A DNA stretch of 49,113 bases, from assembly GCF_963555915.1 (NCBI RefSeq), contig NZ_CAUVXL010000234.1:1-49113 (forward strand), written 5' to 3'. The position numbers were made by a program, and so were the translations under genes. Each line of letters starts with the position of its first letter. Position 1 is the first letter of the stretch. Origin of the DNA: Protofrankia sp963555915 (GTDB lineage Bacteria; Actinomycetota; Actinomycetes; Frankiales; Frankiaceae). Positions 41,406 to 49,113 of this stretch are shown here, piece by piece. The notes beneath the pieces are model-generated. The model did not search any database. It worked only from the letters and a program-made list of their open reading frames with translations, and was not told the DNA's origin.

Positions 41406-43391
41406 ATGATCGGACGCTCAATAGGCCGGGTTGTCATCTCTGACATCAGCCCCGCCGTATCATGTGGACAGTGGCCGTCGCGGGCGGTAGAGGGTGAGAT
41501 CCTCACCGTCACCGCGACGGTGTTTCGGGATGGCCATGATCTGATCGGTGCCAATGTGGCGCTGTCAGGTCCGGATGGCCGCGGCACGCCGTTCACACGG
41601 ATGCAGCCGGTCGACGTGGGGACCGACCGGTACCAGGCCGAGGTACGCACCGATTCGGAGGGCCTGTGGGGCTTTCGCATCGAGGCATGGGCCGACCCGG
41701 TGGCAACCTGGCTGCACGCCGTTGAGATCAAAACAGCGGCCGGCCAGAGCCTGGACGAACTGGCGGTCGACTTCGAAGACGGGGCCCGGCTGTTGCTCCG
41801 CGCGCTACCGGGGGTCCCGGAAAGCCGCCGTGCCGACATCCAGCGGGCCGTCGACGCGTTACGCGATGACACCCTCACAGACCCACACGGCCGGATAGCC
41901 GCGGCACGCGACCCGGCGGTGGTCGCCCTGCTCAACCGGTTCCCGCTGCGGGAGCTCATCACCCGTTCGCCGTTCTACCGGATCTGGGTCGACCGTCGCC
42001 GCGCGCTGTTCGGGAGCTGGTATGAGTTCTTTCCGCGATCCGAAGGGGCGGGTCTGGATCCGCCCCGCTCGGGAACCTTCGCGACCGCGGCGCAGCGGTT
42101 GCCCGCCGTCGCCGCGATGGGTTTCGACGTGGTCTACCTGCCGCCGATCCATCCGATCGGGGAGATCAACCGCAAGGGTCCGAACAACACTCTGATCCCC
42201 GGCCCCGACGACCCCGGTTCGCCATGGGCGATCGGCAGTGAGGCTGGCGGCCACGACGCCGTCCACCCGGGCCTGGGCACGATCGAGGACTTCGACGAGT
42301 TCGTCGCCCAGACCCGGGCGCTCGGTATGGAGATCGCTCTCGACCTCGCCCTGCAGTGCGCCCCGGACCACCCGTGGGCAAAGCTGCACCCGGAGTGGTT
42401 CACGGTGAAGAGCGACGGGTCCATCGCCTACGCCGAGAACCCGCCCAAGAAATACCAGGACATCTACCCGCTGAACTTCGACACCGACCCGGTCGGTCTT
42501 TATCATGAAGTGCTCCGCGTGGTCAGGTACTGGACCTCGCACGGTGTACGGATATTCCGGGTCGACAACCCCCACACCAAGCCGGTCCAGTTCTGGGAGT
42601 GGCTCATCGCCGAAGTGAAGTCGACCGAACCGGACGTGCTGTTCCTGTCCGAGGCGTTCACCCGGCCGCACATGATGCAGGCGCTGGCCAAGGTGGGCTT
42701 CACCCAGTCCTACACCTACTTCACCTGGCGCAATACGAAGGCGGAGTTGGAGACATACGGGCGGGAACTGCTGGAGACCGCGCACTACATGCGTCCGAAC
42801 TTCTTCGTCAACACTCCCGACATCCTGCCGGGATATCTCCAGGACGGCAGCGACGCCGCATTCAAGATTCGTGCGGTGCTGGCGTCGATGATATCCCCGA
42901 CCTGGGGGGTCTACGCGGGGTACGACCTGTTCGAAAACGTTCCCGTCCGGGTCGGGAGCGAGGAGTACCTCGACTCCGAGAAATACCAGTTCCGCCCCCG
43001 GGACTGGGCCGGTGCCGAAGCCGCGGGACGTTCACTGGCGCCCTATCTGGCCACGCTCAACCGAATACGAAAAGATCATCCGGCCATGCACTGGCTACGC
43101 AATCTCCGCTTTCACCACGCGGACGGCGACGCAATCATGGCCTTCTCCAAGCGAGTCGGACAGGCACCCGACGACGACCGTGTTCTGATCGTCGTCAATC
43201 TTGACTCCCACAATATCCAGGAGACGACGGTTCGTCTCGACATGCCCGCCCTCGGCCTGCAGTGGTGGGACACATTCGATATCCACGACGAGATCAGCGG
43301 GGCGAACTACAGGTGGGGGCACGAGAACTACGTCCGACTGGATCCGGCGACGGAACCGGCCCATGTCTTCACCATCCGGCGCAGAAGATGA
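41406..43391 (+). CDS. glgE: Alpha-1,4-glucan:maltose-1-phosphate maltosyltransferase
   Basis: GlgE uses maltose-1-phosphate to lengthen alpha-1,4-glucan. The 661-aa protein has an N-terminal domain (VVISDISPAVSCGQWPSRAV), a GH13 barrel with catalytic Asp in GVRIFRVDNPHTKP, Glu in DVLFLSEAFTRP and Asp in FFVNTPDILPGYL, and the diagnostic SPFYRIWVDRRRALFGSWYE. ATG 41406 gives the usual length; the frame opens to 41256. The stop overlaps the treS ATG (ATGA). It belongs to the glgE-treS-mak-glgB operon. Confidence 0.96.
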   Translation: MIGRSIGRVVISDISPAVSCGQWPSRAVEGEILTVTATVFRDGHDLIGANVALSGPDGRGTPFTRMQPVDVGTDRYQAEVRTDSEGLWGFRIEAWADPVATWLHAVEIKTAAGQSLDELAVDFEDGARLLLRALPGVPESRRADIQRAVDALRDDTLTDPHGRIAAARDPAVVALLNRFPLRELITRSPFYRIWVDRRRALFGSWYEFFPRSEGAGLDPPRSGTFATAAQRLPAVAAMGFDVVYLPPIHPIGEINRKGPNNTLIPGPDDPGSPWAIGSEAGGHDAVHPGLGTIEDFDEFVAQTRALGMEIALDLALQCAPDHPWAKLHPEWFTVKSDGSIAYAENPPKKYQDIYPLNFDTDPVGLYHEVLRVVRYWTSHGVRIFRVDNPHTKPVQFWEWLIAEVKSTEPDVLFLSEAFTRPHMMQALAKVGFTQSYTYFTWRNTKAELETYGRELLETAHYMRPNFFVNTPDILPGYLQDGSDAAFKIRAVLASMISPTWGVYAGYDLFENVPVRVGSEEYLDSEKYQFRPRDWAGAEAAGRSLAPYLATLNRIRKDHPAMHWLRNLRFHHADGDAIMAFSKRVGQAPDDDRVLIVVNLDSHNIQETTVRLDMPALGLQWWDTFDIHDEISGANYRWGHENYVRLDPATEPAHVFTIRRRR

Positions 43392-45109
43392 GCGCCGAGG
43401 ACTCCCGCGCCGACAGCGTGACCGCTGACCGCGCGGCTTCCGACACCGACTCCGAGGAGCCGTCGCGTGACCCCCTGTGGTTCAAGCGGGCGGTGTTCTA
43501 CGAGGTCCTCATCCGTGGTTTCGCCGATTCCAACGGTGACGGTACCGGCGACCTCCGAGGAGTCACCGGCAAGCTCGACTACCTGAGCTGGCTCGGAATC
43601 GACTGCGTGTGGCTGCTGCCGATCTACGACTCACCGTTGCGGGACGGCGGCTACGACATCGCCGACTACTTCCGCATCCTGCCGGAGTTCGGCGACCTCG
43701 GGGACTTCGTCACTCTGGTGGACGAGGCTCACCGGCGCGGCATCCGGATCATCGCGGACCTGGTCATGAACCACACGTCCGACCAGCACCCCTGGTTCCA
43801 GGCGTCCCGCACCGACCCGGACGGCCCCTTCGGCAACTTCTACGTGTGGTCGGACACGGACGACAAGTTCCCGGACGCACGGATAATCTTCGTCGACACG
43901 GAGAAGTCGAACTGGACGTGGGACCCGGTGCGTGGGCAGTACTACTGGCACCGTTTCTTCGCCCACCAGCCTGATCTCAACTACGACAACCCCGACGTCC
44001 AGGAGGCGATGCTCGAGGTCCTGCGATTCTGGCTCGACCTCGGGATCGACGGCTTCCGCCTGGACGCGGTCCCCTACCTCTATGTGCGGGAGGGGACCAA
44101 CGGCGAGAACCTGCCCGATACCCATGAGTATCTGCGACGGATCCGCAAGGAGGTGGACGCGAAGTACGCCGATCGGGTCCTTCTTGCCGAGGCGAACCAG
44201 TGGCCCTCGGACGTGGTCGAGTACTTCGGCAACGACGACGAGTGTCACATGGCATTCCACTTCCCATTGATGCCGCGTATCTTCATGGCGGTCCGCCGGG
44301 AATCCCGTTATCCCATCTCGGAGATCCTGGCGCAGACCCCGGAGATTCCGCCGAACTGCCAGTGGGGAATATTCCTGCGCAACCACGACGAGCTGACCCT
44401 GGAAATGGTCACCGACGAGGAGCGCGACTACATGTACACCGAGTACGCGAAGGACCCGCGTATGAAGGCGAACATCGGGATACGCCGCCGGCTGGCGCCG
44501 CTGCTGGACAACAGCCGTGACCAGATGGAGCTGTTCACCGCGCTGCTGCTGTCGCTGCCCGGCTCGCCGGTCATCTACTACGGCGACGAGATCGGGATGG
44601 GCGACAACATCTACCTGGGCGACCGGGACGGCGTCCGAACTCCGATGCAGTGGTCACCGGACCGCAATGCCGGCTTTTCGACCGGCGATCCGGCCCGGCT
44701 GTACCTGCCGCCGATCATGGACCCGGTATACGGCTACCAGGCGCTCAACGTCGAGGCCGAGCAGCGGATGCCGACGTCCTTCCTCTCCTGGACACGCCGG
44801 ATGATCGAGGTGCGGAAGAGGCATCCCGTCTTCGGCCTCGGCACATACGAGGAGCTGCCCGCGTCCAATCCGTCCGTCTTCGCCTTTGTGCGAGAATTCG
44901 GCGATGACCGGGTACTGTGCGTGGCCAACCTATCGCGTTTCGCACAGCCGGTCGAACTTGATCTACGGCGGTTCGTCGGACTGGTTCCGGTCGAGTTGCT
45001 GGGCGGCGTGCACTTCCCGCCGATCGGTGAACTGCCCTACCTACTGACCTTGCCCGGTCACGGACATTACTGGTTCGCGCTCACCCGACCGGGGGAATTC
45101 ACCCCCTGA
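43388..45109 (+). CDS. treS: Trehalose synthase (maltose alpha-D-glucosyltransferase)
   Basis: TreS interconverts trehalose and maltose, feeding maltose to the kinase downstream. The 573-aa protein begins MSAEDSRADS, overlapping glgE by 4 bp. GH13 motifs: LVMNHTSDQHPWFQ, GIDGFRLDAVPYLY (Asp), RVLLAEANQWP (Glu) and FLRNHDELTLEMV (Asp), then YYGDEIGMGDNIYLGDRDGV. A long in-frame extension to 43262 would overlap glgE and is not family-like. No fused maltokinase domain; the kinase is separate. Confidence 0.96.
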   Translation: MSAEDSRADSVTADRAASDTDSEEPSRDPLWFKRAVFYEVLIRGFADSNGDGTGDLRGVTGKLDYLSWLGIDCVWLLPIYDSPLRDGGYDIADYFRILPEFGDLGDFVTLVDEAHRRGIRIIADLVMNHTSDQHPWFQASRTDPDGPFGNFYVWSDTDDKFPDARIIFVDTEKSNWTWDPVRGQYYWHRFFAHQPDLNYDNPDVQEAMLEVLRFWLDLGIDGFRLDAVPYLYVREGTNGENLPDTHEYLRRIRKEVDAKYADRVLLAEANQWPSDVVEYFGNDDECHMAFHFPLMPRIFMAVRRESRYPISEILAQTPEIPPNCQWGIFLRNHDELTLEMVTDEERDYMYTEYAKDPRMKANIGIRRRLAPLLDNSRDQMELFTALLLSLPGSPVIYYGDEIGMGDNIYLGDRDGVRTPMQWSPDRNAGFSTGDPARLYLPPIMDPVYGYQALNVEAEQRMPTSFLSWTRRMIEVRKRHPVFGLGTYEELPASNPSVFAFVREFGDDRVLCVANLSRFAQPVELDLRRFVGLVPVELLGGVHFPPIGELPYLLTLPGHGHYWFALTRPGEFTP

Positions 45110-45159
45110 CGAACCAATGCCTACGATCGATAAATCGGGTGACGACGCGCGGGAGGGCG

Positions 45160-46515
45160 ATGACGGTGGGCGATGATTCTGACCTGGTCGACCTCCTGAC
45201 CTCCTGGCTGCCGCGGCAACGCTGGTTCGCGGGCAAGGGACGGCCCTGGGGCGGCCTGCGCATCATCGGGGACGTGCACCTGTCCGACCGTCTCCGGCAC
45301 CTGGTCGTGGAGGTCCGCTACGCCGATCGCGGACCGATCGATCACTACCAGGTGCCGCTGGTCACCCGGCCGGACGCGCCCTACGGGCACGAGAGCTTCC
45401 TGCTCGGAAAGGCCGCGGACGGTCTGGTGTACGACGGCCTGCACGACCCGGACGGCAGCGCCGCCCTGCTGGCGTTCATTCAGGGCGACAAGGCCCACGA
45501 CGGTCTGGTGCCGCACACGCTGGAGGAGCTGGAAACGTTGCCCGCCCACGCGGTCGGGGCCGAGCAGTCCAACACCTCGATCGTCTACGGCGACGCCTAT
45601 ATCCTGAAGGTCTTCCGGCGGCTGTGGGTCGGCGGCAACCCGGATCTGGAGATCACCCGTGCGCTCGCCGATGCCGGCAGCGTCCATGTGGCCCGCCCGG
45701 TCTCCTGGCTGGACGGCATCCTCGACGGAGTCACCACCACCTTCGCGTTCATGCAGGAGTTCATGCGCAGCGGCACCGAGGGCTGGCGGCTCGCCCTCAC
45801 CAGCGTCCGCGATCTCTACGCCGAGGTGGACCTGCATGCCGACGAGGTCGGCGGGGACTTCGCGGCCGAGTCCGAGCGCCTCGGCGCCGCCACCGCGCAG
45901 GTGCACGACCTGCTCGCGGACGTGCTGCCCACCGCGGTCGGTGACGCCGGGAGCCTGCGAGCGGAAGCGGTGCAGATGCACCGCCGGCTGGACGCCGCGA
46001 TCGAGGCCGTGCCGGAACTGCGATCCTTCGAGGCGGGGCTGCGCGAGTCGTTCGACGAACTCGCCCATCGCCGGCATCCGGTCACGCTGCAACGCATTCA
46101 CGGGGACTACCATCTTGGTCAGGTCCTACGGGTCGACTCGGGGTGGGTGCTGTTCGACTTCGAGGGGGAACCAGCGCGTCCGGTTGCCGACCGGACGGCG
46201 CTACAGTCCATCCATCGTGACGTCGCCGGCATGCTCCGGTCGTTCGACTACGCGGCCCAGTCGATGTTGTTGGAACGGGAGGGCGAGTCGGCGCTGAGCT
46301 ACCGCGCGCAGGAATGGGCGACGCGCAACCGCGACGCCTTCTGCGCCGGGTACGCCGGCGTCGGCGGGTATGACCCACGTGAGGACACGGTTCTGCTGCG
46401 GGCTTTCGAGCTCGACAAGGCCGTGTACGAAGTCGTCTACGAGGCGCGGCACCGACCGTCGTGGCTGCCGATCCCGCTCGGTTCGGTCGAACGACTGACG
46501 TCCACGAGCGGATGA
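45160..46515 (+). CDS. mak: Maltokinase
   Basis: Maltokinase makes maltose-1-phosphate, the GlgE donor, from ATP and maltose. The 451-aa protein has LLTSWLPRQRWFAGKGRPW at the N-terminus, QSNTSIVYGDAYILKVFRRL (ATP site, Lys), the catalytic loop HGDYHLGQVLR and the metal-binding VLFDFEGEPARP. The start is uncertain: GGGAGGG lies just before ATG 45160 and also suits GTG 45166; GTG 45139 is also open. It is 50 bp after treS and 21 bp before glgB. Confidence 0.95.
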   Translation: MTVGDDSDLVDLLTSWLPRQRWFAGKGRPWGGLRIIGDVHLSDRLRHLVVEVRYADRGPIDHYQVPLVTRPDAPYGHESFLLGKAADGLVYDGLHDPDGSAALLAFIQGDKAHDGLVPHTLEELETLPAHAVGAEQSNTSIVYGDAYILKVFRRLWVGGNPDLEITRALADAGSVHVARPVSWLDGILDGVTTTFAFMQEFMRSGTEGWRLALTSVRDLYAEVDLHADEVGGDFAAESERLGAATAQVHDLLADVLPTAVGDAGSLRAEAVQMHRRLDAAIEAVPELRSFEAGLRESFDELAHRRHPVTLQRIHGDYHLGQVLRVDSGWVLFDFEGEPARPVADRTALQSIHRDVAGMLRSFDYAAQSMLLEREGESALSYRAQEWATRNRDAFCAGYAGVGGYDPREDTVLLRAFELDKAVYEVVYEARHRPSWLPIPLGSVERLTSTSG

Positions 46516-46536
46516 TCGTTTTTTACTAAGGATGGC

Positions 46537-48897
46537 GTGTTGTCCATGATCATATCTGACGACGCGGTGGGCGGCCCCGGCCGGGATCATCCGCACGATC
46601 TTTCTGACAGCAACTCCACCGGCACCGGCTCGCGGCGCGTCGCGGTAGCCGAGCATGGCGCGAGCGCCGACCAGGAGAAGCGCCCACCCGCGTCCCTGCT
46701 CGTTGAGGATGTCGATCTTGAACGGCTCGTGAGCGGCGCGCATCACGATCCACACAGCGTGCTCGGCGCCCATCCCCACGGTGATCACACGATCGTGCGG
46801 GCGCTGCGACCGGACGCGGTGGGAGTCGTCGTCCTCACCGGTGGTGAACGCCACGAATGCACCCGGCTACACAGCGGCGGGGTGTTCGCTGTGGCACTGC
46901 CCACCAGTACGGTCCCGGACTACCGGCTCGAGGTCAGGTACTGCGACGCGACGCACGTCGTCGACGATCCCTACCGGTTCCTGCCGACCCTCGGGGAGAT
47001 GGACCGCCATCTCATCGGTGAAGGCCGCCACGAGCAGCTCTGGCGGGCGCTCGGCGCGCGGGTGCGACGCTACCCGAGCACGGCCGGCGACATCAGTGGT
47101 GTCGGTTTCGCCGTGTGGGCGCCGAACGCGCGCGGCGTCCGGGTGGTGGGCGACTTCGACTTCTGGGACGGCCGGGCCTACCCGATGCGCTCGCTGGGTG
47201 CCGCGGGCGTGTGGGAGCTGTTCGTACCCGACATCGGCAGCGGCTGCCGCTACAAGTACGAGATCCTCGGTTTCGACGGCGTCTGGCGGCAGAAGGCCGA
47301 TCCGCTCGCGCTGCACACCGAGATCCCGCCGGCCACGGCGAGCGTCGTCTTCGAGTCGGAATACACCTGGGGTGACCAGGAATGGCTCGAGCGCCGCGGC
47401 AACACCCCGTGGCATGCCGCGCCGATGTCGGTCTACGAGGTGCATCTGGGCTCCTGGCGCCGGGGGCTGTCCTACCGGGAGCTCGCCACCGAGCTTGTGG
47501 ACTACGTGCGTGAGCTGGGGTTCACCCACGTCGAGCTGATGCCGGTCGCCGAACATCCCTTCGGCGGCTCCTGGGGCTACCAGGTGTCGGCCTACTACGC
47601 CCCTACGTCACGGTTCGGTGACCCCGATGACTTTCGCCATCTCGTCGACCAGCTTCACCAGGCCGGCATCGGCGTCATCGTCGACTGGGTACCCGCGCAC
47701 TTTCCCCGCGACATCTGGGCCCTGGGCCGATTCGACGGCACGCCGCTGTATGAGCATCCCGATCCGCGGCGCGGTGAACAGCCCGACTGGGGAACCTACG
47801 TCTTCGACTTCGGCCGGCCCGAGGTACGCAACTTCCTGGTCGCGAACGCGGTGTACTGGTTCGAGGAGTTCCACATAGACGGGCTGCGGGTCGACGCCGT
47901 CGCGTCCATGCTCTACCTCGACTACTCCAGACCCGACGGTGGCTGGGTACCCAACATCCACGGTGGCCGGGAAAACCTGGAAGCCGTGTCATTCCTGCAG
48001 GAGACCACCGCGACGGTCTACCGGCGCGTACCAGGCGTACTCATGATTGCCGAGGAGTCGACGGCATGGCCCGGCGTCACCCGGCCGACCCATCTCGGCG
48101 GCCTGGGTTTCGGCTTCAAGTGGAACATGGGTTGGATGCACGACACGCTGGACTATCTCTCGCGGGCGCCGGTATTTCGCGCATATCATCACCATCAGCT
48201 CACGTTCTCCATGATGTATGCCTACTCGGAGAACTTCATCCTTCCGCTCAGCCATGACGAGGTGGTGCACGGGAAGGGTTCCCTGGTCGGCAAGATGCCC
48301 GGTGACCGCTGGCAGCAACTGGCCAACCTGCGCGCACTCTACGGATACATGTGGGCGCACCCGGGCAAGCAGGTGCTGTTCATGGGCGGCGAGTTCGGCC
48401 AGGACGCCGAGTGGTCCGAAGCCCGGTCACTGGACTGGTGGCACCTCGACGATCCACCCCACCGCGGAGTGTCCACGCTGGTGCGGGATCTGAACCGGAC
48501 CTACCGAGCCACGCCCGCCCTGTGGGAACAGGACACCTCTCCCGACGGCTTCTCCTGGATCGACGCCAACGACGCCGAGGATAACGTGTTCTCCTTCCTG
48601 CGGTGGGCCGACCGCGACGCGACATCCCAGCGCCGGCCGATCGGTACGGTGCTGGCCTGCGTCACCAACTTCGCGGGCGTCGCGCACCGTGACTACCGAC
48701 TCGGCCTACCGTTCAGCGGCCGCTGGCGCGAGGTTCTCAACACCGACGCCACCGACTATGCGGGCAGCGGTCTGGGGAACCTGGGCGCGGTGATCGCCGT
48801 CGATACCACCCACCACGGCCAACCCGCATCCGTGACGCTGACCGTGCCCGCGCTGGCAACCCTCTGGCTGGCCTACGAGCACGACGACCGGCCCTGA
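46537..48897 (+). CDS. glgB: 1,4-alpha-glucan branching enzyme
   Basis: GlgB adds alpha-1,6 branches to the glucan made by GlgE. The 786-aa protein has two N-terminal CBM48-like modules (HHDPHSVLGAHPHGDHTIVR; VGFAVWAPNARGVRVVGDFD). The catalytic barrel has GLRVDAVASMLYLDYSR (Asp), VLMIAEESTAWPGVT (Glu) and LPLSHDEVVHGKGSL (Asp), followed by LFMGGEFGQDAEWSE. AAGGA lies upstream of adjacent GTG 46537, TTG 46540 and ATG 46546 codons, so the exact start is open. It ends the operon. Confidence 0.96.
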   Translation: MLSMIISDDAVGGPGRDHPHDLSDSNSTGTGSRRVAVAEHGASADQEKRPPASLLVEDVDLERLVSGAHHDPHSVLGAHPHGDHTIVRALRPDAVGVVVLTGGERHECTRLHSGGVFAVALPTSTVPDYRLEVRYCDATHVVDDPYRFLPTLGEMDRHLIGEGRHEQLWRALGARVRRYPSTAGDISGVGFAVWAPNARGVRVVGDFDFWDGRAYPMRSLGAAGVWELFVPDIGSGCRYKYEILGFDGVWRQKADPLALHTEIPPATASVVFESEYTWGDQEWLERRGNTPWHAAPMSVYEVHLGSWRRGLSYRELATELVDYVRELGFTHVELMPVAEHPFGGSWGYQVSAYYAPTSRFGDPDDFRHLVDQLHQAGIGVIVDWVPAHFPRDIWALGRFDGTPLYEHPDPRRGEQPDWGTYVFDFGRPEVRNFLVANAVYWFEEFHIDGLRVDAVASMLYLDYSRPDGGWVPNIHGGRENLEAVSFLQETTATVYRRVPGVLMIAEESTAWPGVTRPTHLGGLGFGFKWNMGWMHDTLDYLSRAPVFRAYHHHQLTFSMMYAYSENFILPLSHDEVVHGKGSLVGKMPGDRWQQLANLRALYGYMWAHPGKQVLFMGGEFGQDAEWSEARSLDWWHLDDPPHRGVSTLVRDLNRTYRATPALWEQDTSPDGFSWIDANDAEDNVFSFLRWADRDATSQRRPIGTVLACVTNFAGVAHRDYRLGLPFSGRWREVLNTDATDYAGSGLGNLGAVIAVDTTHHGQPASVTLTVPALATLWLAYEHDDRP

Positions 48898-48908
48898 TCC
48901 CCAGGGTG

Positions 48909-48958
48909 GCCGGCCACGCCCCGCCGCATCACGAGTCGGGCGGCGGGACGTGGCCGGC
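48909..48958 (+). terminator. Hairpin after glgB
   Basis: GCCGGCCACG (48909-48918) pairs with CGTGGCCGGC (48949-48958), then CCCGCCGC with GCGGCGGG after a C/A mismatch, and a 12-nt loop. It starts 12 nt after the glgB stop and probably ends the glgE operon transcript. Confidence 0.8.
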
Positions 48959-48978
48959 AGGCGGAACCAGGCCGGCAG

Positions 48979-49056
48979 CGCACCAGGCCGGCAGCGAACC
49001 ACACAACCGGCAGGATGCCAGCCACCGACAGCCGGTCAGTGCCAGCCGGTCAGTAC
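48979..49056. repeat. Short direct repeats downstream of glgB
   Basis: A 15-bp unit ACCAGGCCGGCAGCG repeats with a final A in the second copy, near 48967-48996. GCCGGTCAGT repeats at 14-bp spacing near 49031-49054. No gene covers them. Confidence 0.7.
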
Positions 49057-49066
49057 CAGAACCTGC

Positions 49067-49111
49067 GGCCTCCGGGCGCGCGATCTGACAATCGTCGCGC
49101 ACCCTTTGGCC
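49067..49111 (+). repeat. Dispersed palindromic repeat, copy 3
   Basis: GGCC-TCC-GGGCGCGCGA, an 11-nt loop, then TCGCGCACCC-TTT-GGCC, with one C/A mismatch in the stem. It lies at the window edge and is almost identical to copy 4 in reverse orientation. Confidence 0.92.
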
Positions 49112-49113
49112 CT

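Noticed and set aside
40567..41409. 280-aa open frame on the + strand in the terD-glgE gap
   Set aside because: The first half is antisense to terD and the rest is low-complexity; no ribosome site or domain supports it.

Overview
This is GC-rich DNA with dense, often overlapping genes, many GTG starts and gene families typical of actinomycetes: mycofactocin, the GlgE trehalose/glycogen pathway and a Ter stress cluster. Gene content and style suggest a Frankia-like soil actinomycete. That assignment is recognition, not a database match. No rRNA, tRNA, transposase, phage gene or CRISPR array was seen.

Layout. (1) 1-7804, + strand: the distal part of a mycofactocin (MFT) cluster. It holds the end of one OYE/FadH-type oxidoreductase and a complete second one. 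A four-gene electron-transfer set resembling FixB-FixC-FixX-FixA follows, then MftE creatininase and an MFT-coupled short-chain dehydrogenase. All are packed with 4-23 bp overlaps or short gaps. (2) 7925-9683, - strand: canonical etfB-etfA, convergent to the MFT cluster across a strong hairpin region. (3) 9947-14788: an HTH/TPR regulator, a membrane-anchored EEP-family phosphatase/nuclease, an M48 metalloprotease and an enoyl-CoA hydratase. (4) 14985-24421: glgX and glgP (convergent), acs, then a tetR-MFS efflux pair with a 17-bp palindromic operator. (5) 24618-40877, all - strand except one inserted + strand gene: a Ter system. It comprises two TerD proteins, a TerC/DUF475 membrane protein and a chaperone module (GrpE-like, lidless Hsp70, and a 1071-aa J-like/zinc-ribbon/FN3 protein). 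It continues with an anchored GH26-like protein and the Ter biosynthetic set (CitE-like, PRTase-TRSP, StiP/PRTase-like, HAD). (6) 41406-48897, + strand: glgE-treS-mak-glgB, the whole trehalose to maltose-1-phosphate to branched alpha-glucan route.

How the genes fit together. The MFT block looks built to take electrons from an alcohol or other substrate through an NAD-retaining SDR and mycofactocin, and to pass them through a dedicated ETF and FixC/FixX pair towards quinone or ferredoxin. The carbohydrate genes at both ends make and break alpha-glucan. The Ter block joins metal- or stress-linked TerD/TerC proteins to a dedicated Hsp70 machine and to enzymes thought to make a nucleoside-like metabolite. 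The Hsp70, GrpE-like and zinc-ribbon/FN3 set is the best candidate in the window for a poorly described system.

The non-coding DNA is also notable. It has a four-copy family of 44-46 bp palindromes, several long perfect hairpins and many short tandem repeats. Nearly all repeats inside genes have units divisible by three, while most between genes do not.
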